Below, piece after piece: positions 16,546 through 22,680 of a DNA stretch of 23,708 nt. Under the pieces are notes generated by a model, which worked only from the letters and a program-made list of their open reading frames with translations, was not told where the DNA came from and did not search any database. This DNA comes from an uncultured Candidatus Saccharibacteria bacterium (lineage in GTDB: Bacteria > Patescibacteriota > Saccharimonadia > Saccharimonadales > Saccharimonadaceae), in assembly GCA_947304075.1 (NCBI GenBank), contig CAMYZY010000003.1, forward strand, positions 1 through 23,708, in the 5' to 3' direction. Made by a program: the position numbers and the translations under genes. The first letter of the stretch is position 1; the number at the start of each line of letters is the position of its first letter.

Positions 16546-17011
16546 GTTTCACTCCTTTTTGGCCGAACACTAGTTTGTCGTAAAAGAGATAATTTAATAT
16601 CATAGTAACGCATGTGGTAAAAATAAAAATGGTAGTGCTTTCGATAAAGTTGTAATCGAAGGGGAGATTGATTGACGACGTGATATTGAAGATGAATTCG
16701 TAAAGAGGTTTTAAAAGACCGAAAAACCATGTGAAAAAAGGGCTGATAATAACTGCAGTGATGATGTTCCATAAGAAAAACATAAAAATACCATGTTTGT
16801 CGGGTTGGCGTTCACGCCAAGTAATGCGAGAATGAAGAATGTAAGCTAAAACTGTAGCAAGGATATAAGAAATGATGCTATCAAGCCATAGCAATTCGTT
16901 TGAATTAAAAATTACTCTGGCAAGGAAAGTATAAATGCAGAAATTAAAAAGCGTAAGGATGATGCCAATAATGGTAAATTTACCAGCGCGCTTTAGTGTG
17001 CTATCTGACAT
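16511..17011 (-). CDS. GtrA family membrane protein (putative polyprenyl-phosphate-sugar flippase)
   Basis: A 166-residue protein with four predicted membrane segments near 10-32, 42-62, 76-100 and 128-146. The pattern FTIIGIILTLFNFCIYTFL, then ISYILATVLAYILHSRITW, is that of the GtrA family (PF04138), thought to move polyprenyl-phosphate-linked sugars to the outer face. The length is slightly above the usual 120-150 because of a lysine-rich tail, which overlaps the next gene. The ATG at 17011 lies six bases after TATAAT on the minus strand, and 40 bases from the divergent GtrB-like start. Both genes thus form a divergent pair with one shared control region. Confidence 0.85.
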   Translation of the reverse strand: MSDSTLKRAGKFTIIGIILTLFNFCIYTFLARVIFNSNELLWLDSIISYILATVLAYILHSRITWRERQPDKHGIFMFFLWNIITAVIISPFFTWFFGLLKPLYEFIFNITSSINLPFDYNFIESTTIFIFTTCVTMILNYLFYDKLVFGQKGVKHEKPDSKTKKS

Positions 17012-17017
17012 AAAACT

Positions 17018-17023
17018 ATTATA
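17018..17023 (-). promoter_or_regulatory. -10 box TATAAT for the GtrA gene, predicted leaderless
   Basis: On the minus strand TATAAT ends six bases before the ATG at 17011. The -35 is weak. It lies only 15 bp from the opposing -10 box at 17039. Confidence 0.6.
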
Positions 17024-17035
17024 ACACTTTCGCTG

Positions 17036-17044
17036 TGGTATAAT
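17036..17044 (+). promoter_or_regulatory. Extended -10 TGGTATAAT for the GtrB-like gene, predicted leaderless
   Basis: TGG-TATAAT has a perfect -10 with the TGn extension and ends seven bases before ATG 17052. AGGG at 17046-17049 is too close to the ATG to act as a ribosome-binding site. Confidence 0.65.
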
Positions 17045-17051
17045 CAGGGTT

Positions 17052-18011
17052 ATGAAGAGAAAATTGGTTTCGATTGTGACACCGGTTTTTAATGAAGAGG
17101 CAGGGGTTGGGAAATTTTTAGATAGCCAACTTCTACCGGAACTACTAAAGCTTAATTATAGAACGGAATTAATTATAGTAAATGATGGTTCGCAAGACAA
17201 AACTTTGACAATTATTAACAAATGTAAATTACAAAAAAAGATTAAAACAAAAATCATTACGTTCTCAAAAAATTTTGGGAAAGAAATTGCTTTGTCGGCA
17301 GGATTAAAGTTTGCTAAAGGCGATGCGGTGATTATGATCGATGCGGACGGCCAGCATCCAGTCAGTGTGATTGAAAAAATGTTGAAAAAATGGGAGAAGG
17401 GGGCGCAGATTGTAACGGCCGTAAGAAAGCATAATACAACTAAACATCGTTTGGGTTCAAAATTATATTATGCGATGATGAAAATGCTTGGTAATAAAAA
17501 CATTGTAGTGGGGGCGATGGATTTTAGGTTGCTGGATAGAAGCGTGGTGGATGAATTTAACAAGTTTACAGAAAGAAATAGATTAGCACGTGGATTGATT
17601 GATTGGCTGGGATTTAAACAAGAATATATTGTAGTTGAAACAAACGGCAGGCTCAGTGGAAAACCGTCTTATAATTTTGGGATGCTGATGAGCCTGGCGG
17701 GAGATAGTTTAGTGTCATCAACCAGGACACCATTATTAATCTTTGGATGGATTGGAATATTTATTACGGTTGTTTCGCTAATTATGGGGCTATTTATTTT
17801 AATTCAACAATATATTATGGGCGATCCTTTGCACTTAGATTGGAGTGGGGCGGTGGCGATGAGTGTATTTGTTTCGTTTTTGGTGGGGTTAGTTTTAATT
17901 TCGCAGTCGATGACGGCACTTTATATTTCGCAGATTCATGCGGAGTCTAAAGGTCGACCACTATATATAATTGACAAGAAGAAATCTAAAGGAATTGGTA
18001 GGGCTTTTTGA
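17052..18011 (+). CDS. GtrB/dolichol-phosphate-mannose-synthase-like glycosyltransferase
   Basis: A 319-residue enzyme with a GT2 catalytic domain followed by two membrane segments near 228-252 and 267-290. Motifs are VSIVTPVFNEE, NDGSQDKT (44-51), FSKNFGKEIALSAGL, and IDADGQHP (96-103); RNRLARGLIDWLGFKQ is characteristic of the bactoprenol glucosyl transferase (GtrB, YfdH) branch. It should move a sugar from a UDP donor to undecaprenyl phosphate at the inner face, giving the lipid substrate that GtrA flips. The basic C-terminal tail is probably cytoplasmic. The gene is divergent from gtrA-like 16511-17011, and its stop overlaps the start of a deacetylase gene (TGATG). Confidence 0.9.
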   Translation: MKRKLVSIVTPVFNEEAGVGKFLDSQLLPELLKLNYRTELIIVNDGSQDKTLTIINKCKLQKKIKTKIITFSKNFGKEIALSAGLKFAKGDAVIMIDADGQHPVSVIEKMLKKWEKGAQIVTAVRKHNTTKHRLGSKLYYAMMKMLGNKNIVVGAMDFRLLDRSVVDEFNKFTERNRLARGLIDWLGFKQEYIVVETNGRLSGKPSYNFGMLMSLAGDSLVSSTRTPLLIFGWIGIFITVVSLIMGLFILIQQYIMGDPLHLDWSGAVAMSVFVSFLVGLVLISQSMTALYISQIHAESKGRPLYIIDKKKSKGIGRAF

Positions 18012-18784
18012 TGAGTGGCAAAGTTTTACTGAGTTTTGATGTAGAAGAATTTGATTTGCCAAGAGAACACGGTGAAATGATTAGCGTGAAAAAGGGGGCT
18101 AAAGTATCGGCGGAGGGATTAGTTAAAATACTAGATGTTTTAAAGAATAATAAAGTGCGAGCGACATTTTTTTGCACGGTGAATTTTGCAAAAGAACAAC
18201 CGGAGCTTATAAAACGGATTAATAAAGAAGGGCACGAAGTGGCGTGTCATGGGGTTAATCATTTTAAACCTACGAAGACCGATGCAAAGAAATGTAAGGA
18301 ATACTTGGACAAGTGCTTTAAAATAGCGACGGCGGGATGGCGACAACCAAGGATGCAAACTATTAATTATGACGATTTAAAGAAATGCGGATTTTTGTAT
18401 GATTCGAGCGTAAATCCGGCATTTATACCGGGAAGATATAATAATATGAAAGAGCCTAGAAAGCCGCATTTAAAAAGTGGGATTTTAGAAATACCAACTT
18501 CGGTGGCGACTGGTTTAAGAGTGCCGTTATTTTGGTTGGCTTTACATTTGTTTCCGTTTTTTGTGTATATGAGATTAGCTAAAATGGCGATTAAAAAGAC
18601 GGGGTTTCTTGCGACTTATTTTCACCCGTGGGAATTTGCTGATTTAGGTGATTATAAAGTGGTGCCCTGGTATATTAAGCGAAATAGTGGAGATAAATTG
18701 GTAAAAAGATTAGATAAAATGATAAAAAAATTAAAGGGTGATGGTGATAAGTTTGTAGTTTATCGAGAATTGGTTAAAAAGTAG
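18011..18784 (+). CDS. NodB-type polysaccharide deacetylase
   Basis: From ATG 18011 the product has 257 residues; a TTG one codon earlier is a less likely start. It shows the carbohydrate esterase 4 pattern: SFDVEEF (8-14) with catalytic-base Asp10, the metal ligands in HGVNH (His80 and His84), RQPRMQ (111-116), and FHPWEF near the C-terminus. The FDVEE form is the variant of the FDVED subgroup found in exopolysaccharide loci. It would remove N-acetyl groups from a sugar in the glycan or its lipid-linked precursor. There is no signal peptide, though a hydrophobic stretch LFWLALHLFPFFVYM occurs after residue 170, so it may be cytoplasmic or membrane-associated. It overlaps the GtrB-like gene by one base and is likely coupled to it. 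Confidence 0.87.
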   Translation: MSGKVLLSFDVEEFDLPREHGEMISVKKGAKVSAEGLVKILDVLKNNKVRATFFCTVNFAKEQPELIKRINKEGHEVACHGVNHFKPTKTDAKKCKEYLDKCFKIATAGWRQPRMQTINYDDLKKCGFLYDSSVNPAFIPGRYNNMKEPRKPHLKSGILEIPTSVATGLRVPLFWLALHLFPFFVYMRLAKMAIKKTGFLATYFHPWEFADLGDYKVVPWYIKRNSGDKLVKRLDKMIKKLKGDGDKFVVYRELVKK

Positions 18785-18802
18785 TTTCTTATCTTTAGTA
18801 TC

Positions 18803-18831
18803 TGGACAAAACAGGGATTTTTTGGTATAAT
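18803..18831 (+). promoter_or_regulatory. uvrA promoter TGGACA-17-(TGG)TATAAT
   Basis: TGGACA at 18803-18808 and TATAAT at 18826-18831 are 17 bp apart with a TGn extension. Transcription should start near 18838, giving a leader of about 24 bases that contains AAAGGAAGG (18846-18854), a proper ribosome-binding site. It contrasts with the leaderless promoters upstream. I see no LexA-type operator. Confidence 0.75.
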
Positions 18832-18861
18832 GGATGAGTTTATTTAAAGGAAGGCTGGCCG

Positions 18862-21801
18862 ATGGAAGAGAAGCAAAATCAGATTAGGGAAGTGGAAGGG
18901 GAGATTTTTGGAGCCGATAATGTGATTAGAGTGAGGGGGGCAAGGCAAAACAATTTACAGAACCTTGATGTAGATATTCCGAGAGATAAATTGGTGATAA
19001 TTACGGGGTTATCGGGAAGCGGGAAGTCTTCACTGGCTTTTGATACGATTTACGCTGAAGGGCAAAGGCGATACGTGGAGTCTTTGAGCTCGTATGCACG
19101 AATGTTTTTGGGCGTGATGGATAAACCAGATGTAGATTCGATCACGGGGCTTTCTCCGGCAATTTCGATTGACCAAAAATCAACATCGCGTAATCCGCGT
19201 TCGACGGTGGCGACGGTGACAGAAGTTTATGATTATCTACGTTTGTTGTTTGCAAGAGTGGGGGTGCCGCATTGTCCAATTTGCCATAAAAAAGTGAGTC
19301 GAAGAAGTGTAGAAGATATTGTAAATGAAGTAATGAAGTTACCGTTAGGTTCGAAATTGATGTTGCTTGCACCAATTGTTGCGGCAAAAAAAGGCGAATT
19401 TCAACATTTGCCTGAACAATATTCCGCGAAGGGTTTTTCGAGAGTGAGAGTAGATGGGATTATTTATGCGCTAGATGAATTTCCGGAATTAAATAAAAAT
19501 GAGAGACATAATATTGAAATAGTGGTGGATAGATTTGTGTTGTCGCCAGAATTACGTTCGAGAATTGCGGGCTCGATAGAACAGGCCTTAGAAATGGGGC
19601 AAGGAATTATTGAGCTTCTTAGGGTAACGGATAATGCGGTGGCGGTAGGTGAAGCGAGAATTAACGCTGAAAATACGGAAGTTTTGACCTATTCGCAACG
19701 ATATGCTTGCCCGGACCATCCAGATGAATTGATTCCAGAATTGACACCGAGATTATTCTCTTTTAATGCGCCAGAAGGAGCGTGTCCAGTTTGTACAGGG
19801 CTTGGCTCGAGAATGGAAATTGATCCGGGGCTAGTGTTTAATAATAATTTGACGATAGCGGAAGGGGGAATTAGGCCGTTTAATAGAGTAGGGCAGGATT
19901 CGTGGTGGCTAAAAAGATTGTCGGCGGTGGGAGTAAAACACGGTTTTAATGTTTATACGCCAATTGGAGAGTTGTCGGAAGAAGTTAAGCACATGATTTT
20001 GTATGGCACAGGTGAAATGAAGTATGAGATGAAAATTAGTGGTTCGGGACGTTTTGCGGACGGGACGGTTTATGAAACGACCTATGAAGGTGTAATTCCG
20101 ATGTTAGAGCGAAGGTATAATGATCCGAAAGTTTCGGAATTTACAAAGCACGATATTGAAAGATTTATGAGAGTACGCGAATGTCAGGAATGCCATGGAG
20201 CGAGATTGAAACCGGCGGTGCTTGCGGTAACGGTGCATGATTTAAATATTGTAGATATGTGTAATCTTGATGTGGATGCGACGCTAGAAGTTTTGAGTCA
20301 AGATTTGGAATTTTCGGAAGCAGAAAAAATGATTGCAGCACCAATTCTAAAAGAGATTCGTGAAAGAGTTAAGTTTATGCAGGATGTCGGTTTAGGGTAT
20401 TTGGAGCTAGGCCGAGCGGCAAATACTTTATCGGGTGGTGAAGCGCAGAGAATTAGACTAGCAACGCAAATTGGTTCGGGGCTTCAGGGCGTATTATATG
20501 TGCTGGATGAACCATCGATTGGTCTCCATCAGAGAGATAATAATAAATTGATTGCAACTTTAAAGCATCTCAGGGATTTGAAAAATACGGTGCTCGTGGT
20601 GGAGCATGATGAAGATACGATGTTGTCGTCGGACTATATTATTGATATTGGTCCGGGGGCAGGTTTAGGTGGTGGTAAATTAGTAGCAGCTGGTACACCA
20701 GAAGAGATTATGAAGAACCCTAACTCGATTACTGGGAAATATTTGTCGGGAGAATTGACGATACCGGTGCCGAAGAAAAGACGAAAAGCGAAACGTGGCC
20801 AGGAATTGGTGGTGGTGGGTGCGCGTGAAAACAATTTAAAGAATATTGATGTGCATTTTCCACTAGGGGTGTTTACGGTGGTCTCGGGAGTGTCGGGTTC
20901 TGGTAAATCAACACTAGTTAATACAATTTTGGCAAATGAACTTTTGGCGAGATTGCACCATGCGCAGACGGTGTCTGGTACGCATGAAAGAATCGACGGA
21001 ATTGAGCATTTAAATAAAGTAATTGTGATAGATCAATCGCCGATTGGGCGAACACCAAGATCAAACCCGGCGACTTATACTGGGGTGTTTACGGCAATAA
21101 GAGAATTATTTGCGGCGCAACCGGAAGCGGTAGTGCGGGGTTATAGGGCTGGTAGGTTTTCATTTAATGTGAAAGGTGGTCGATGTGAGCATTGCCAGGG
21201 TGATGGTGTAAATAAAATTGAGATGCATTTTTTGCCAGATGTGTATGTAACTTGTCCAAAATGTCATGGGCGCCGTTATAATGCGGAAGCATTGGAAGTG
21301 AAATATAAAGGGAAGGATATTTCACAAGTTTTGGAAATGACGATTGATGAAGCGGTGGAATTCTTTAAGAATATTCCTTCGATTGCAACGAAACTAAAAA
21401 CTATACAAGAAGTTGGGCTAGGGTACATTAAGTTGGGTCAGCCGGCGACGACGTTTAGCGGTGGCGAAGCGCAGAGAATTAAACTGGCGACGGAATTGTC
21501 ACGTCGCTCGACGGGGAAGACTTTGTATATTTTGGATGAGCCAACGACGGGGCTGCATTCGGATGATGTAAAGAGATTGTTAGCGATTTTGAATAGATTA
21601 GTGGACGGTGGTAATACGATGATTGTGATTGAGCACAATTTGCATGTCATCAAATCGGCGGATTGGGTGATTGATATGGGTCCGGAAGGTGGCTTAAAAG
21701 GTGGGCAGGTCGTAGCGGAAGGAACACCGGAAGATTTGGCTCGCAGTGCAAAGACGCCGACTGGTGAGTATCTGGCACAGATGTTGCTTGGAAAAAAATA
21801 G
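18862..21801 (+). CDS. uvrA: Excinuclease ABC subunit UvrA
   Basis: A 979-residue damage-recognition ATPase of nucleotide excision repair; it loads UvrB at DNA lesions as a dimer. Two ABC modules are complete: Walker A GLSGSGKSS (49-57) with signature LSGGEAQRI (from 523), and GVSGSGKS (676-683) with FSGGEAQRI (from 865). The second zinc module is canonical (CEHC, CPKC). The first has Cys283-x2-His286 and Cys308-x2-Cys311, one His replacing the usual Cys. It is some 40 residues longer than the E. coli protein (940), through a basic spacer KKRRKAKRG before the second half and extra residues at the ends. It is unrelated in function to the glycan genes around it and has its own promoter and ribosome-binding site. 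Confidence 0.97.
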   Translation: MEEKQNQIREVEGEIFGADNVIRVRGARQNNLQNLDVDIPRDKLVIITGLSGSGKSSLAFDTIYAEGQRRYVESLSSYARMFLGVMDKPDVDSITGLSPAISIDQKSTSRNPRSTVATVTEVYDYLRLLFARVGVPHCPICHKKVSRRSVEDIVNEVMKLPLGSKLMLLAPIVAAKKGEFQHLPEQYSAKGFSRVRVDGIIYALDEFPELNKNERHNIEIVVDRFVLSPELRSRIAGSIEQALEMGQGIIELLRVTDNAVAVGEARINAENTEVLTYSQRYACPDHPDELIPELTPRLFSFNAPEGACPVCTGLGSRMEIDPGLVFNNNLTIAEGGIRPFNRVGQDSWWLKRLSAVGVKHGFNVYTPIGELSEEVKHMILYGTGEMKYEMKISGSGRFADGTVYETTYEGVIPMLERRYNDPKVSEFTKHDIERFMRVRECQECHGARLKPAVLAVTVHDLNIVDMCNLDVDATLEVLSQDLEFSEAEKMIAAPILKEIRERVKFMQDVGLGYLELGRAANTLSGGEAQRIRLATQIGSGLQGVLYVLDEPSIGLHQRDNNKLIATLKHLRDLKNTVLVVEHDEDTMLSSDYIIDIGPGAGLGGGKLVAAGTPEEIMKNPNSITGKYLSGELTIPVPKKRRKAKRGQELVVVGARENNLKNIDVHFPLGVFTVVSGVSGSGKSTLVNTILANELLARLHHAQTVSGTHERIDGIEHLNKVIVIDQSPIGRTPRSNPATYTGVFTAIRELFAAQPEAVVRGYRAGRFSFNVKGGRCEHCQGDGVNKIEMHFLPDVYVTCPKCHGRRYNAEALEVKYKGKDISQVLEMTIDEAVEFFKNIPSIATKLKTIQEVGLGYIKLGQPATTFSGGEAQRIKLATELSRRSTGKTLYILDEPTTGLHSDDVKRLLAILNRLVDGGNTMIVIEHNLHVIKSADWVIDMGPEGGLKGGQVVAEGTPEDLARSAKTPTGEYLAQMLLGKK

Positions 21802-21844
21802 CTTTTAGTAATACTACTGATTGGATTTAAGGAGTAAACTAGAA

Positions 21845-22474
21845 ATGGTGTGGAAAAATGATCAGGTGAGCGAAGCTGAAACTAAGAGAATACTGGAATT
21901 AGCAAAAAAATGTTTGAAAGTACCGGGAGATTTTGTTGAACTGGGATGTTATAAGGGAGACACGTCGCTACTTCTAGCAGAGATTTTGAGAGACTTTAAT
22001 AGGGATATGATTGTGGAAAAACCTGTGGAAAAAGATGTGAAAAAGATGGGTAAAACCTGTGAAAAACTTCAGAAAAAGCTTTGGATTTATGATTCTTTTG
22101 AAGGTTTACCAGAAAAAACTCAGGAAGATAGATCGGTACTTGGTAATAGTTTTAAAGGTGGGGAGCTTTTTGTTACCAAGAGAGAAGTTAAGGAGAGATT
22201 TTTAAGAGCGGGGCTTATGGTGCCGGTAATAAAAAAAGGTTGGTTTAGTGAGCTTTTAACGGATGATTTGCCGAGCGAGATAGCTTTTGCTTTTTTGGAT
22301 GGGGATTTTTATGAATCGATTAAAAATTCTTTGAAACTAGTGGTGCCAAAAATGAGTAAGGGAGGAATCTTGGTGGTACATGATTATAATAATCCTGCGC
22401 TGCCTGGGGTGAAAAAAGCGGTCGATGAGTGGAAACAGAAGAAAGGTATTGATTTTAGTTTAGTATTGTGTTAA
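21845..22474 (+). CDS. TylF-like class I SAM-dependent methyltransferase
   Basis: From ATG 21845 this is 209 residues; AAGGAG at 21829-21834 sits ten bases upstream, so the in-frame TTG at 21821 is rejected. It resembles the macrocin O-methyltransferase family (TylF, PF05711): VELGCYKGDTS (31-41) for S-adenosylmethionine, IYDSFEGLPE (81-90), LDGDFYES (151-158) with metal-binding aspartates, and HDY (179-181). A lysine-rich stretch at 57-79 is encoded partly by a 12-base repeat and looks inserted. The protein is shorter than TylF itself. It could methylate a sugar of the glycan made nearby. It follows uvrA after 43 bases without a clear terminator, and its 3' end contains the promoter of the candidate RNA. 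Confidence 0.83.
   Translation: MVWKNDQVSEAETKRILELAKKCLKVPGDFVELGCYKGDTSLLLAEILRDFNRDMIVEKPVEKDVKKMGKTCEKLQKKLWIYDSFEGLPEKTQEDRSVLGNSFKGGELFVTKREVKERFLRAGLMVPVIKKGWFSELLTDDLPSEIAFAFLDGDFYESIKNSLKLVVPKMSKGGILVVHDYNNPALPGVKKAVDEWKQKKGIDFSLVLC
22012..22066 (+). repeat. Short tandem repeat TGTG(G)AAAAA in the methyltransferase gene
   Basis: TGTGGAAAAA begins at 22012 and 22024, and TGTGAAAAA at 22036 and 22058: three copies with a 12-base period and a fourth 22 bases on, all in the same orientation. The period is four codons, giving the basic/acidic run VEKP-VEKD-VKKM. Read on the minus strand each core is TTTTNCACA, which fits a relaxed DnaA-box consensus. Confidence 0.55.
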
Positions 22475-22477
22475 AAT
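22449..22477 (+). promoter_or_regulatory. Promoter TTGATT-17-TAAAAT for a candidate small RNA
   Basis: TTGATT at 22449-22454 and TAAAAT at 22472-22477 are 17 bp apart, inside and at the end of the methyltransferase gene. The predicted start, about 22484-22485, coincides with the G-run that opens the long stem of the RNA. Confidence 0.55.
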
Positions 22478-22484
22478 AAGGTCT

Positions 22485-22588
22485 GGGGGATGGTGCTTTA
22501 ACAAAAAGCAATGTAACCGTAAACCAGGAGAAGAAGAGTTATATAGTCCGTTTATTTCAATAGATTCGTTAAAACATCATCCCCTTTT
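22485..22588 (+). ncRNA. Candidate structured small RNA, ~104 nt, family not recognised
   Basis: Bases 22486-22502 pair with 22568-22584 at 16 of 17 positions (15 Watson-Crick, one G-U, one C-A mismatch), closing a 65-base loop, and TTTT follows at 22585-22588. Inside, GTAAAC (22519-22524) can pair with GTTTAT (22550-22555), and GCTTT-AACAA-AAAGC (22495-22509) can form a hairpin that competes with the top of the long stem. The loop carries a purine-rich run AGGAGAAGAAGAG (22526-22538). There is no ORF: both ATGs run into a stop within three codons. A well-spaced promoter precedes it, and a second terminator follows at 22602. I do not find the conserved features of SRP RNA, tmRNA, 6S RNA or the fluoride riboswitch. 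It could be a regulatory small RNA or a structured leader; the former fits better because ackA has its own promoter downstream. Confidence 0.5.
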
Positions 22589-22601
22589 GTACATTATTTA
22601 T

Positions 22602-22628
22602 AGCCGACTTTGATAGCCGGCTTTTTTT
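22602..22628 (+). terminator. Rho-independent terminator
   Basis: AGCCG (22602-22606) pairs with CGGCT (22618-22622) across an 11-base loop, with a run of seven T at 22622-22628. It would end transcripts from uvrA, the methyltransferase gene and the small RNA before the ackA promoter. Confidence 0.7.
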
Positions 22629-22632
22629 CATG

Positions 22633-22660
22633 TTGAATTAAAGGGAAAATGAGATATAAT
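22633..22660 (+). promoter_or_regulatory. ackA promoter TTGAAT-16-TATAAT with ribosome-binding site
   Basis: TTGAAT at 22633-22638 and TATAAT at 22655-22660 are 16 bp apart. AAAAGGAG at 22665-22672 lies eight bases before ATG 22681, so this mRNA has a short leader with a strong Shine-Dalgarno site. Confidence 0.75.
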
Positions 22661-22680
22661 GAGTAAAAGGAGTTATTTTT

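Noticed and set aside
18801..18813. LexA-type SOS operator before uvrA
   Set aside because: CTGGACAAAACAG resembles a CTGT...ACAG box only at its ends and has the wrong spacing; no GAAC-N4-GTTC box is present.
22485..22588. SRP 4.5S RNA, tmRNA, 6S RNA, tRNA-like or fluoride riboswitch
   Set aside because: The 5' G-run, size and long stem invite these names, but the SRP GGAA tetraloop with its AGCAG/GGUCAGG sides, a T-arm GGTTCGAATCC, a tmRNA tag frame and the fluoride aptamer core are all absent.
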